A stretch of 64,000 bases of DNA from Martinezella multihospitum (GCF_900094585.1 NZ_FMAG01000002.1:140007-204006); one strand, 5' to 3'. Numbered from the stretch's first letter, positions 26,668 to 35,654 are shown. Program-made: numbers and translations. Notes: generated by a model not told the origin, from the letters alone.

Positions 26668-27696
26668 TTAGGCCGGCGCGACGCCGGTCGAGGCGCGCAC
26701 GATCAATTCCGCCTTCCATAGTTCCTGGGCCGGAAACGTCTCCGTGTTCTTGATTTCGCCGATCAGCCGCTCGGCGATCCGCATGCCGGCAGCCCGCAGC
26801 GAGGAGCGGGTCGTCGTCAGCGGCACGGTGAAGTTTTCCGGCTTGAGCAAGGTCAGCACGTCGTCGTGGGCGATCATGGAGATGTCTTCGCCAAGCCTGA
26901 GCTTTGCCTGATTGATGGCGCGAACGGCGCCGAGCGCCAGCACCGTACTCGAGCAGAGCACGGCCGTCGGACGCTTGTCCTTCTCCATCTGTAGAATGCG
27001 TTCCATGACGAGCAGACCCTGTTCGTCCGTCATCGGCGTGTGGCTGGTGCAGGCCTCGTCGAGCGCCAGGCCGCGTTCCGCAAGGGCCGCATCCACGCCG
27101 TTCTTCCGGCGAATGGCGAAATCGAGGTAGATCGGGCCGTTCAGAAGAGCGAAACGCCGATGTCCGAGCTGCAGCAGCAGCTTCGTGGCATCGTAAAAAG
27201 CGGCCTCGTTATCGAGATCGAGGAAGGGATAGTCCGGCTCGGAGCCGATCGAGCGCCCGTGAACGAGGAAAGGCATGGACAGTGTCTTCAGCATTTCCAG
27301 GCGTGGGTCGTGACCGCGCATGTAGTTGACGAACAGCGCATCGACATTGCCGCTGGCGGCTAGCCGCCGCAGGGCGCCGACCTCATCGTTCGGATCCGCA
27401 GGCGTCAGTACGAAATGGAAATCGTGCCGCAAGGCTTCCTCGCCGAGGCCGGTCAGGAACTCCGAGAAGTGCACATCCGAGGAATTGCCGGGTGAGGTCG
27501 GCATGACGAGCCCGATCGAACCGGCCTTGCCGGTCGCAAGTCTTTGGGCTGCCTTGTTCGGTCGATAGCCGGTTTCCCGAACCGCTTTGAGAACGCGCTC
27601 GCGAGTCTCGCGATTGACTTCCGGATATCCGTTCAAAGCCCGGCTGACTGTCGTCTGCGACAGCCCGAGCATTTGCGATAGCTGTTTCAGATTCAC
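26668..27696 (-). CDS. aglR: LacI-family transcriptional regulator of alpha-glucoside uptake, AglR
   Basis: 342 residues. The N-terminal helix-turn-helix MNLKQLSQMLGLSQTTVSRALNG is classic LacI/GalR, with VNRETRERVLKAVRETGYRPN hinge-proximal residues. The effector domain follows a periplasmic-binding-protein-like fold (GKAGSIGLVMPTS, LDLDNEAAFYDATKLLLQLGHRRFALLNG). Translation starts at a GTG with GGAGGAG 10 nt upstream. It is divergent from aglE, and two AAAGCGCTTT palindromes lie between them, typical LacI-type sites. It most likely represses aglEFGAK until an alpha-glucoside signal appears. Confidence 0.92.
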   Translation of the reverse strand: MNLKQLSQMLGLSQTTVSRALNGYPEVNRETRERVLKAVRETGYRPNKAAQRLATGKAGSIGLVMPTSPGNSSDVHFSEFLTGLGEEALRHDFHFVLTPADPNDEVGALRRLAASGNVDALFVNYMRGHDPRLEMLKTLSMPFLVHGRSIGSEPDYPFLDLDNEAAFYDATKLLLQLGHRRFALLNGPIYLDFAIRRKNGVDAALAERGLALDEACTSHTPMTDEQGLLVMERILQMEKDKRPTAVLCSSTVLALGAVRAINQAKLRLGEDISMIAHDDVLTLLKPENFTVPLTTTRSSLRAAGMRIAERLIGEIKNTETFPAQELWKAELIVRASTGVAPA

Positions 27697-27766
27697 GGTA
27701 TTTCGGCTCCTCCAACTGCATGCCGCTACAATGCCGAGACAACCTCCCGAAAAGCCTCAGGCCTCC

Positions 27767-27776
27767 AAAGCGCTTT
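27767..27776. promoter_or_regulatory. Candidate AglR operator, regulator-proximal
   Basis: Perfect palindrome AAAGCGCTTT about 70 bp upstream of the aglR start. The same core recurs at 27929-27938, 162 bp away. The match to the LacI-family half-site style suggests autoregulation or looping. Confidence 0.7.
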
Positions 27777-27889
27777 CAATTATGTAACAGCAGAAGTGCG
27801 GGAGACAAGATAATTAGTGAAAAATCGACATGCATTCTATGCTGCAGCGCGAGAATTGCTGTGTATATCGGCCGGAATCTGAAAATCGC

Positions 27890-27939
27890 TTGACTTTGTC
27901 CTGCTCTCAATGGATGAGAGAGATAGCCAAAGCGCTTTG
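27890..27939 (+). promoter_or_regulatory. Candidate aglE promoter and AglR operator
   Basis: TTGACT at 27890-27895 is a fair -35 box; the -10 near 27913-27920 is weak. The 12-bp palindrome CAAAGCGCTTTG (27928-27939) lies just downstream, well placed for a repressor to block transcription start. aglE begins 68 bp further on with GGGAGGA as ribosome site. Confidence 0.65.
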
Positions 27940-28007
27940 AGGAATGGGGCGCGCAGCACAAAACAGTGCCTGGGCTCATGGGTTTCGTTATTTGGGAGGA
28001 CAATCAC

Positions 28008-29369
28008 ATGAAAAAAATGTTTTTGATGACCGTCGCTGCCGCCGCTTTGGTGGCCGGTACGGCGATGGCTGCCGATCTGAAGTTCCAGCCCGGCCAGGAC
28101 TCCAAGTTCAACTGGAAGAGCTATGACGACTTCAAGGCGGCTCATGCCGACCTGAAGGGCGAGACGCTGACCATCTTCGGCCCCTGGCGCGGCGAGGACG
28201 AGGCTCTCTTCACCAGCGTCCTCAATTATTTCACCGAAGCGACCGGCGTGAATGCCAAATATTCGTCCTCGGAAAACTACGAGCAGCAGATCGTCATCGA
28301 CACGCAGGCGGGCTCGCCGCCGAATGTCGCCATCCTGCCGCAGCCGGGCCTGTTCGCCAATCTTGCAAGCAAGGGCTATCTGACGCCGCTCGGTGATGAT
28401 CTCGCTTCCTGGGTCAAGACCAATTACGGCGCCGGCGACAGCTGGGTCGGTTACGGCACCTACAAGGGCAAGGACGGCAAGGACGCCTTCTATGCCTTCC
28501 CCTACAAGGCCGACCTGAAATCGCTGGTCTGGTACGTGCCTGAGAACTTCGAGGAAGCCGGCTACAAGGTCCCGACCACCATGGAGGACCTGATCAAGCT
28601 TTCGGATCAGATCGTCAAGGATGGCGGCACCCCCTGGTGCATCGGCCTCGGTTCGGGCGGCGCGACCGGCTGGCCGGCAACCGACTGGGTCGAAGATCTG
28701 ATGCTGCGCCTGAACACGCCGCAGGATTATGATCATTGGGTCGATAACTCGCTGAAGTTCAATGATCCGAAGGTCGTCGCTGCCATCGAGGAATTCGGCA
28801 AGTTCTCCAAGAACCCGAAATATGTTGCCGGCGGCGTTGCGGCCGTTGCCTCGACCGACTTCCGCGACAGCCCGAAGGGCCTCTTCACGGTTCCGCCGAA
28901 GTGCTACATGCATAAGCAGGCATCCTTCATCCCGTCCTTCTTCCCGGAGGGCACCAAGCTCGGCCAGGATGCGGACTTCTTCTACTTCCCGCCTTTCGCC
29001 GCGCATCCTGAGCTCGGCAAGCCGGTCGAAGGCGCAGGCACGCTTGCTGCCATCACCAAGGATTCGAAGGCTGCTCGCGCCTTCATCCAGTTCCTGCAGA
29101 CGCCGATCGCCCAGGAAGTCTGGATGGCGCAGTCCGGTTTCCTGACGCCGTACAAGTCCGTCAACACGGCTGCCTACGCCAATGACACGCTGCGCAAGGA
29201 GGGCGAGATCCTGACCACGGCGACCACGTTCCGCTTCGACGGTTCCGACCTGATGCCAGGAAAAATTGGCGCGGGTTCGTTCTGGACCGGCATGGTGGAC
29301 TTCGTCGGCGGCAAGTCGGCACAGGATGTTGCCGACGAGATCCAGAAGTCCTGGGATGCCATCAAGTAA
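28008..29369 (+). CDS. aglE: Alpha-glucoside ABC transporter substrate-binding protein AglE
   Basis: Periplasmic receptor for alpha-glucosides such as sucrose, maltose or trehalose. 453 residues with a signal peptide (MKKMFLMTVAAAALVAGTAM, cleavage after AMA). The body is a family 1 sugar-binding fold: LKGETLTIFGPWRGEDE, VIDTQAGSPPNVAILPQPG, and GAGTLAAITKDSKAARAFIQFL near the end. ATG 28008 is preferred because of the signal peptide and the strong GGGAGGA; upstream in-frame ATGs lack both. First gene of the aglEFGAK operon; a GC-rich hairpin follows before aglF. Confidence 0.95.
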   Translation: MKKMFLMTVAAAALVAGTAMAADLKFQPGQDSKFNWKSYDDFKAAHADLKGETLTIFGPWRGEDEALFTSVLNYFTEATGVNAKYSSSENYEQQIVIDTQAGSPPNVAILPQPGLFANLASKGYLTPLGDDLASWVKTNYGAGDSWVGYGTYKGKDGKDAFYAFPYKADLKSLVWYVPENFEEAGYKVPTTMEDLIKLSDQIVKDGGTPWCIGLGSGGATGWPATDWVEDLMLRLNTPQDYDHWVDNSLKFNDPKVVAAIEEFGKFSKNPKYVAGGVAAVASTDFRDSPKGLFTVPPKCYMHKQASFIPSFFPEGTKLGQDADFFYFPPFAAHPELGKPVEGAGTLAAITKDSKAARAFIQFLQTPIAQEVWMAQSGFLTPYKSVNTAAYANDTLRKEGEILTTATTFRFDGSDLMPGKIGAGSFWTGMVDFVGGKSAQDVADEIQKSWDAIK

Positions 29370-29385
29370 GACATCATAATCCTAT

Positions 29386-29410
29386 CGCCGCCGGCAGATC
29401 GCCGGCGGCG
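29386..29410 (+). promoter_or_regulatory. Stable hairpin between aglE and aglF
   Basis: Perfect 10-bp stem CGCCGCCGGC / GCCGGCGGCG with a 5-nt loop, no T-run. Hairpins of this kind after binding-protein genes commonly protect the upstream mRNA and raise receptor over permease levels; that role is inferred here. Confidence 0.65.
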
Positions 29411-29495
29411 TCATACAGCATGTGACGGCCCGCCCTCATGCGCGGCCGATGTCGTACGGGTGGACACAAAGCAGGTCAATTCGGGGAGGGAACGG

Positions 29496-30512
29496 ATGTT
29501 TTCGCAGATCGTATCGGCGATTGGTGCCATGATATTCGGCGTTGCCATTTGTGCCGCTTATTTCTGGTTCTCCAACAAGTTTCTGGACGTGATTTTCCCG
29601 GCGCGGGAGGGTGATGACGTCCATCAGGCGGCCGTCAATCTTCGCCGCCGCGGCCTCATCCGCCCCTGGCTGTTCCTGGGGCCGGCCTTGTTCCTGCTCG
29701 TCGTCTATCTCGTCTATCCCGTCGTCGCGACCTTCATTCTATCCTTCTACGGGCCGGACGGCAGCAAATTTGTCGGTGGCGCCAACTATCTCTGGGCGCT
29801 CAACGACACCGAATTCCGCCAGTCGATCTTCAACAACATTCTCTGGCTTGCCGTGGTGCCAGCCGCCTGCACCTTCTTCGGCCTCGTCATCGCCGTCATG
29901 ACCGACCGCATCTGGTGGGGCAATATCGCCAAGGCCGTCATCTTCATGCCGATGGCGATCTCCTTTGTCGGCGCCTCCGTCATCTGGAAGTTCATCTACG
30001 AATATCGCGGCGGCACCGACGCGCAGATCGGCCTACTGAATGCGGTCGTCCAGCTCTTCGGTGGCACGCCGGAAGTCTGGATCACCATTCCCTTCTGGAA
30101 CAACTTCTTCCTGATGGTCATGCTGATCTGGATCCAGACCGGCTTTGCCATGGTCATACTGTCGGCGGCACTGCGCGGCATTCCGGAAGAAACCATCGAA
30201 GCTGCCGTCATCGATGGCGCCAATGGCTGGCAGATCTTCTGGAAGATCATGGTGCCGCAGGTCTGGGGCACGATCGCCACAGTCTGGACCACGATCACGA
30301 TCCTCGTGCTCAAGGTGTTCGACATCGTTCTCACAATGACCAATGGTCAATGGAACACGATGGTGCTCGCCAATCTGATGTTCAATTGGATGTTCCGCGG
30401 CGGCGGCGACAGTGGCCGAAGCGCCGTCATCGCGCTCGTTATCATGGTCGCGGTCACGCCGATCATGATCTGGAACATCCGCCGTGCAAACGCAGAAACG
30501 AAGGGGCGCTGA
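29496..30512 (+). CDS. aglF: Alpha-glucoside ABC transporter permease AglF
   Basis: Inner-membrane subunit of 338 residues. It has an additional N-terminal hydrophobic helix (IVSAIGAMIFGVAICAAYFWF) before RGLIRPWLFLGPALFLLVVYLVYP, the usual first MalF-type helix. The coupling-loop motif that contacts the ATPase is EETIEAAVIDGANGWQIFWKIMVPQ. ATG 29496 follows GGGGAGGG, so it is preferred to GTG 29460. The gap to aglG is 1 nt. Confidence 0.94.
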   Translation: MFSQIVSAIGAMIFGVAICAAYFWFSNKFLDVIFPAREGDDVHQAAVNLRRRGLIRPWLFLGPALFLLVVYLVYPVVATFILSFYGPDGSKFVGGANYLWALNDTEFRQSIFNNILWLAVVPAACTFFGLVIAVMTDRIWWGNIAKAVIFMPMAISFVGASVIWKFIYEYRGGTDAQIGLLNAVVQLFGGTPEVWITIPFWNNFFLMVMLIWIQTGFAMVILSAALRGIPEETIEAAVIDGANGWQIFWKIMVPQVWGTIATVWTTITILVLKVFDIVLTMTNGQWNTMVLANLMFNWMFRGGGDSGRSAVIALVIMVAVTPIMIWNIRRANAETKGR

Positions 30513-30513
30513 C

Positions 30514-31668
30514 ATGATTGGAAATCTCGGCCGCATCGGCCCCGCCCGCATCTTCGTTCACGCCGCGGTATTGCTCATCGTCCTGCTCTGGCTGCTGCCG
30601 ACGCTTGGCATCTTCGTCACGGCACTGCGCGATAAGGACCAGATCGTCGCTTCCGGCTGGTGGACAGCCTTTGCCGGTTCGTCGCGCACCACGGCAGCCC
30701 GCCTCGACGGTCCGGATAAGGCCAAGCCTGACGGCGCAAATTTCGTGATATCAGGCACGCTCGCTGTCGAAGGCGGCGGCTCGATCCAGTCCTTCGGTCT
30801 GCGCGTGCAGGAGCCGGCAGCCTACAAGGCTGGCGCTCCCGCCGCGCTGGAGAATGGCGAGACGTTGACGGTCAATTCCGACGGAAGCTATCGCTATCAG
30901 AAGAACGGCCCGTTCGAAGCCGATGCCCGTGCCAAGCGCGTCTATCTCACGGTCGCCACGCCGCCGCAATTCACCTTCGACAATTATCGCAGCGTTCTCG
31001 GCGGTGAGGGCATCGGCCAGTCCTTCATCAACTCGCTGACGGTGACGATCCCCGCGACCGTCATCCCGATCCTGATCGCCGCCTTCGCCGCCTATGCGCT
31101 TGCCTGGATGGAGTTTCCCGGCCGCGCGATCCTGATCGCGCTGGTCGTCGGCTTGATCGTCGTGCCGCTGCAGATGTCGCTGATCCCGCTCCTGCGCATT
31201 TATAACGAGATCGGCCAGATATTCGGCGTGCCGTCGAAGACCTATCCGGGCATCTGGCTGGCGCACACGGCCTTCGGCCTGCCGCTCGCCATCTATCTCC
31301 TGCGCAACTATATTGCCGGTCTGCCCAAGGAGATCATCGAATCCGCCCGTGTCGACGGCGCCAGCGATTTCGACATCTTCGTCAAGATCATCCTGCCGCT
31401 GTCATTCCCGGCACTGGCTTCCTTCGCGATCTTCCAGTTCCTCTGGGTCTGGAACGACCTCCTGATCGCGATGGTCTTCCTCGGCACCGACAAGGATCAC
31501 CTCGTGCTCACGGCAGCCCTCAACGCGCTGCTCGGCTCGCGCGGCGGCAACTGGGAAATCCTGACGGCCTCGGCCTTCGTCACCATCCTTATCCCACTCC
31601 TCGTCTTCTTCGGTCTGCAGCGCTATCTCGTGCGCGGTCTGCTCGCCGGGTCGGTGAAGGGGGGCTGA
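30514..31668 (+). CDS. aglG: Alpha-glucoside ABC transporter permease AglG
   Basis: Second permease, 384 residues. After the first helix (IFVHAAVLLIVLLWLLPTLGIFV) a large extracytoplasmic insert of about 110 residues (roughly 45-150; LDGPDKAKPDGANFVISGTL, NGETLTVNSDGSYRYQKNG) separates it from the MalG-like core. The core has QSFINSLTVTIPATVIPILI and the coupling motif KEIIESARVDGASDFDIFVKIILPLS. The insert is unusual for this class but appears characteristic of AglG-type permeases. It starts right after aglF. Confidence 0.94.
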   Translation: MIGNLGRIGPARIFVHAAVLLIVLLWLLPTLGIFVTALRDKDQIVASGWWTAFAGSSRTTAARLDGPDKAKPDGANFVISGTLAVEGGGSIQSFGLRVQEPAAYKAGAPAALENGETLTVNSDGSYRYQKNGPFEADARAKRVYLTVATPPQFTFDNYRSVLGGEGIGQSFINSLTVTIPATVIPILIAAFAAYALAWMEFPGRAILIALVVGLIVVPLQMSLIPLLRIYNEIGQIFGVPSKTYPGIWLAHTAFGLPLAIYLLRNYIAGLPKEIIESARVDGASDFDIFVKIILPLSFPALASFAIFQFLWVWNDLLIAMVFLGTDKDHLVLTAALNALLGSRGGNWEILTASAFVTILIPLLVFFGLQRYLVRGLLAGSVKGG

Positions 31669-31704
31669 TTCAAAAACACGCACTTACTACAGGACCCACT
31701 CAGC

Positions 31705-33357
31705 ATGAGCATTGCTCCTCAATCGGCTACGGAAGTTGACAAGGACTGGTGGCGCGGCGCCGTGATCTATCAGATCTACCCGCGCTCCTATCAGGACTCC
31801 AACGGCGACGGCATCGGCGATCTCAAGGGCATCGCCGTCCGCCTGCCGCATATCGCGTCGCTTGGCGTCGATGCGATCTGGATTTCGCCGTTCTTCACCT
31901 CGCCGATGCGCGATTTCGGCTACGACGTCTCCAATTACGAGGACGTCGATCCGATTTTCGGTTCGCTGGCCGATTTCGATGCCATGATGACGGAAGCCCA
32001 TCGTCTCGGCATCAAGGTGATGATCGACCTGGTGCTATCGCACAGCTCCGACCGGCACCCCTGGTTCGTCGAAAGCCGTTCGAGCAAGAATAATCCTAAG
32101 GCGGATTGGTACGTCTGGGCCGATGCCAAGCCGGACGGCACGCCGCCCAACAACTGGCTGTCGATCTTTGGCGGCTCGGCCTGGGCATGGGATCCGACCC
32201 GCATGCAATATTACCTGCACAACTTCCTGACCTCGCAGCCGGATATGAACCTGCATAATCCGGAAGTGCAGGACCGGCTGCTTGACGTCGTGCGCTTCTG
32301 GCTCGATCGCGGCGTGGATGGCTTCCGCCTCGACACCATCAACTTCTATTTCCATGACAAGGAACTGCGCGACAACCCGGCGCTGGATCCCTCGCGCCGT
32401 AACGCCTCCACCGCACCGGCGGTCAATCCCTATAACTTCCAGGAACACCTCTACGACAAGAACCGTCCGGAGAACCTGGCGTTTCTGAAGCGTTTCCGCG
32501 CCGTGCTCGACGAATATCCGGCGATCGCCGCCGTCGGCGAAGTCGGTGACAGCCAGCGCGGCCTCGAAATCGTCGGCGAATACACGTCCGGCGGCGACAA
32601 GATGCACATGTGCTACGCCTTTGAATTCCTGGCGCCGGATGCCCTGTCGCCGGAGCGTGTCGAAGAGGTGATGAATGACTTCGACATGGCAGCTCCGGAA
32701 GGCTGGGCCTGCTGGGCCTTCTCCAACCACGACGTCGTGCGCCATGTCAGCCGCTGGGGCAATCTGGTGGCCGACCGCGATGCCTTCGCCAAGCTCTATG
32801 CGGCGCTGCTTTTGACCCTGCGTGGCTCGGTCTGCCTCTATCAGGGCGAGGAACTGGCGCTGACGGAAGCGGATCTCGCCTATCAGGACCTGCAGGATCC
32901 CTATGGCATTCAGTTCTGGCCGGAGTTCAAGGGCCGCGATGGCTGCCGTACGCCGATGGTTTGGGATAGCCAGGTTACGCAAGGCGGCTTCTCGACGGTG
33001 AAGCCGTGGCTGCCGGTGCCGGTCGAACACATTCTGCGCGCGGTTAGCGTCCAGCAGGGCGATGAAAATTCGGTGCTGGAGCAGTACCGCCGCTTCCTCG
33101 CCTTCCGTAAGCAGCATCCGGCCTTCGCCAAGGGCGAGATCGCCTTTTCGGAACCGCAGGGCGACGTGCTGATCTACACCCGCACTTATGCCGGCGAGAC
33201 TGTGCTCTGCGTCTTCAACATGAGCCCGGTCGAAACGCTGGCGATCCTGCCTGATGGCAATTGGCAGGCGTTGACGGGACACGGCTTTACCAGCAACAAC
33301 TACGGCAACAAGATCGATATTCCGGCCTGGGGCGCTTACTTCGCGCGTCTTGCCTGA
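31705..33357 (+). CDS. aglA: Alpha-glucosidase AglA (glycoside hydrolase family 13)
   Basis: Cytoplasmic hydrolase of 550 residues that splits alpha-glucosides after import. It has the GH13 regions in order: WRGAVIYQIYPRSYQDSNGDG, DLVLSHSSDRHPWF, the nucleophile aspartate in GVDGFRLDTINF, the acid/base glutamate in IAAVGEVGDSQRG, and the transition-state aspartate in FSNHDVVRH. No signal peptide is present. The gene lies inside the transporter operon (36 nt after aglG, 21 nt before the aglK ATG). Products are glucose plus the aglycone sugar. Confidence 0.95.
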   Translation: MSIAPQSATEVDKDWWRGAVIYQIYPRSYQDSNGDGIGDLKGIAVRLPHIASLGVDAIWISPFFTSPMRDFGYDVSNYEDVDPIFGSLADFDAMMTEAHRLGIKVMIDLVLSHSSDRHPWFVESRSSKNNPKADWYVWADAKPDGTPPNNWLSIFGGSAWAWDPTRMQYYLHNFLTSQPDMNLHNPEVQDRLLDVVRFWLDRGVDGFRLDTINFYFHDKELRDNPALDPSRRNASTAPAVNPYNFQEHLYDKNRPENLAFLKRFRAVLDEYPAIAAVGEVGDSQRGLEIVGEYTSGGDKMHMCYAFEFLAPDALSPERVEEVMNDFDMAAPEGWACWAFSNHDVVRHVSRWGNLVADRDAFAKLYAALLLTLRGSVCLYQGEELALTEADLAYQDLQDPYGIQFWPEFKGRDGCRTPMVWDSQVTQGGFSTVKPWLPVPVEHILRAVSVQQGDENSVLEQYRRFLAFRKQHPAFAKGEIAFSEPQGDVLIYTRTYAGETVLCVFNMSPVETLAILPDGNWQALTGHGFTSNNYGNKIDIPAWGAYFARLA

Positions 33358-33378
33358 CCTTTGGGAGGAGGGAGCATA

Positions 33379-34467
33379 ATGACGGGACTTGTTCTGAAGG
33401 ATATCAAGAAATCCTACGGCAGCGTGCATGTGCTGCACGGCATCGATCTGGAGATCAACGAAGGCGAATTCATCGTCTTCGTCGGTCCCTCCGGATGCGG
33501 TAAGTCCACCTTGCTCAGGATGATTGCCGGGTTGGAAAGCATCACCGCGGGCGATATGATGATCGCCGGGCAGAAGGTGAACGAAGTACCGCCGTCGCGA
33601 CGCGGCATCGCCATGGTCTTCCAGTCCTATGCGCTCTATCCGCACATGACGGTCTACGACAACATGGCCTTCGGCATGCGCATTGCCGGCGAAAGCAAGC
33701 AAGAGATCGACCGTCGCGTCCGTGCAGCGGCGGCCAGCCTGCAGCTCACGCAATATCTGGAGCGTCTGCCGAAGGCACTTTCGGGTGGTCAGCGCCAGCG
33801 CGTCGCCATCGGCCGCGCCATCTGCCGCAATCCGAAGGTCTTCCTGTTCGACGAGCCGCTGTCGAACCTCGACGCCGCACTGCGTGTCGCGACCCGCATC
33901 GAGATCGCCAAGCTCAGCCAGTCGATGCCCGAGACGACGATGATCTACGTCACCCACGACCAGGTGGAGGCCATGACACTGGCCGACCGTATCGTCGTGC
34001 TGTCGGCCGGCCGCGTCGAGCAGGTCGGCGCTCCTCTTGAACTTTACGAGCGCCCGGCCAATCTGTTCGTCGCGAAGTTCATCGGCTCGCCGGCCATGAA
34101 CATCATCCCGGCCACGGTAACCGAGACGGGCGCTACGACCACCGTGACGTTGACGGGCGGCAAGGCCGTGACGCTCGACGTTCCGACGGCGGCTTCCGAG
34201 AAGGGCAAGACGGCGAGCTTCGGTGTGCGCCCGGAAGACCTGCGTATCGCGACCGGTGACGACTATCTCTTCGAAGGCGAGGTTTCCATCGTCGAGGCGC
34301 TCGGCGAAGTGACCCAGCTCTATCTCGAAGGCCTCGTCGATGGCGAGCCGATTATCGTCAAGATCCCCGGCATTGCCGATATTCATCGCGGCCAGAAGAT
34401 GCGCTTTACGGCCGACCGGCAGAAGCTGCATCTGTTCGATGCCAGCGGCCATTCCTATCGCAAGTAG
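33379..34467 (+). CDS. aglK: Alpha-glucoside ABC transporter ATPase AglK
   Basis: ATPase subunit of the CUT1 class, 362 residues. Walker A GPSGCGKST, signature LSGGQRQRVAIGRA, Walker B VFLFDEPLSNLDA and switch histidine YVTHDQVEAMTLADR are all intact. The C-terminal OB-fold regulatory domain has FIGSPAMNIIPATV and FGVRPEDLRIATGD. ATG 33379 follows GGGAGGAGGGA, so it is preferred to an in-frame upstream ATG at 33361. Last gene of the operon; a hairpin follows. Confidence 0.95.
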   Translation: MTGLVLKDIKKSYGSVHVLHGIDLEINEGEFIVFVGPSGCGKSTLLRMIAGLESITAGDMMIAGQKVNEVPPSRRGIAMVFQSYALYPHMTVYDNMAFGMRIAGESKQEIDRRVRAAAASLQLTQYLERLPKALSGGQRQRVAIGRAICRNPKVFLFDEPLSNLDAALRVATRIEIAKLSQSMPETTMIYVTHDQVEAMTLADRIVVLSAGRVEQVGAPLELYERPANLFVAKFIGSPAMNIIPATVTETGATTTVTLTGGKAVTLDVPTAASEKGKTASFGVRPEDLRIATGDDYLFEGEVSIVEALGEVTQLYLEGLVDGEPIIVKIPGIADIHRGQKMRFTADRQKLHLFDASGHSYRK

Positions 34468-34482
34468 TGGCTTACAGGGCGT

Positions 34483-34529
34483 CGCCGGCTCAAGCAAAGG
34501 TGAACAACAAAATTCATCTTGGGCCGGCG
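34483..34529 (+). terminator. Hairpin after aglK, possible operon end
   Basis: CGCCGGCTCAAG (34483-34494) pairs with CTTGGGCCGGCG (34518-34529) with one mismatch and a 23-nt loop. There is no T-run, so termination is not certain; mRNA protection is another possible role. Confidence 0.45.
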
Positions 34530-34598
34530 CGTTCAAACCTTCTGTTAAAGACCCGCTGCTAGTCTCACCATCATAATATACCCCAGGGGTTTACTAAG

Positions 34599-35012
34599 AT
34601 GGCCGCGTTCGGCAGAGCTAATTCAGGTCAGCATTTCCTCAACAAAGAAGAATCCTTCATGTATGACCGCGAAGTGCGGTTCCGCATGGAAGATACGATG
34701 AACGCGGCGCGGCTCGAATACACCGAAAAAGGTGTGATGAACCTTGCGTCCCGCCGTTGCGATATTATTCGCATCTCGCAGAGCAGTGCGGTTCTCGCGA
34801 TCCTTACCCAGTATAATCTGCCGAAGCAGTTCTATCTGGACATACCGGACGCGCGCATCACCAAGGTCGGCTGCGTGTTGATGAAGGTCTTTTCCAACAA
34901 CACGGTGGAAGTCCGCTTCCTGCGTCTCCTCACGGAGAAGGAAATGAACAAGATCTTCGTCTACAGCACGCATCCGGCCCATAAGAACCGCGTTCTCGAC
35001 ATCAGGGCCTGA
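34599..35012 (+). CDS. PilZ-like domain protein
   Basis: About 137 residues. The part from about residue 48 (LASRRCDIIRISQSSAVLAI) to 120 has the beta-rich pattern of PilZ domains: a short strand, the IRISQSSA turn that resembles the D/NxSxxG motif, FYLDIPDARITKVGCVLMKV and NTVEVRFLRLL. The RxxxR box needed to bind cyclic-di-GMP is not clear and the glycine of the second motif is absent, so it may not bind the nucleotide. The initiator may be ATG 34599 or ATG 34659. It is alone between aglK and a convergent tetR. Confidence 0.6.
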   Translation: MAAFGRANSGQHFLNKEESFMYDREVRFRMEDTMNAARLEYTEKGVMNLASRRCDIIRISQSSAVLAILTQYNLPKQFYLDIPDARITKVGCVLMKVFSNNTVEVRFLRLLTEKEMNKIFVYSTHPAHKNRVLDIRA

Positions 35013-35057
35013 TCGACGGGCGCAGGAACAGATTAAAGCGATCCATGGGCTGACGGA

Positions 35058-35654
35058 TCAGATTTCCGTCCGCCATTTTTTGAGTGCATCCTCAAGATAC
35101 TTGATCAGCGACAACCTGCCATTTTCTTGCAGCCATTTGTCGACCGACAGGCGCAGCGGGCTGACCGCAATCATCGAAACCAGCCGCAGACCATCGCGAT
35201 CCTTCGTCGGAAACAATTCGCACAGGGCTTCATAGGCGATTTGTTCGAGCTGCAGCGAGTTACCCCGTGAGCGGGCGCGCAGGGCATCGCTTTGACGTAA
35301 AAGCCTGGCCGTCTCAAGAAGCCGGGGTGCTTCCGCCTCGATGCGGGCCACCAGCCCCAGCGTTGCCTGATGGACGACCTCGAGCGGTCTCCCGGCTGAG
35401 GCATTCTCCATGATGCTGGTCCGCAGCGCGTCCATATATCGGCGCTGATGCGCCAGAAGAATGTCATCCTTGCTTTTGAAGTAATAAAAGAAGGTCCGGC
35501 GGGAAATGCCGGCCGCTGCCGCAATCTCCTCGATCGTCGTTTCCTGATAGCCTTTCGCCAGAAAGGATTTCATTCCGACGTCCGCTATGCGTTGAAAGGT
35601 CAGGCGGCGCTTTTGTTCGCGCAGGCCTTCCGGCTTTGAAGTTGCATTGTGCAT
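35058..35654 (-). CDS. TetR/AcrR-family transcriptional regulator
   Basis: 198 residues. The N-terminal HTH is typical: RIADVGMKSFLAKGYQETTIEEIAAAAGISRRTFFYYFKSKDDIL. The C-terminal ligand domain is helical without a recognisable ligand signature. It is divergent from the DUF3313-type lipoprotein gene, and an AACATTAA/TTAATGTT inverted repeat lies between, so it probably controls that gene and itself. Confidence 0.9.
   Translation of the reverse strand: MHNATSKPEGLREQKRRLTFQRIADVGMKSFLAKGYQETTIEEIAAAAGISRRTFFYYFKSKDDILLAHQRRYMDALRTSIMENASAGRPLEVVHQATLGLVARIEAEAPRLLETARLLRQSDALRARSRGNSLQLEQIAYEALCELFPTKDRDGLRLVSMIAVSPLRLSVDKWLQENGRLSLIKYLEDALKKWRTEI

Noticed and set aside
32035..34536. 833-codon minus-strand frame opposite aglA and aglK
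   Set aside because: Spans two well-supported genes, antisense shadow with no motif or ribosome site.
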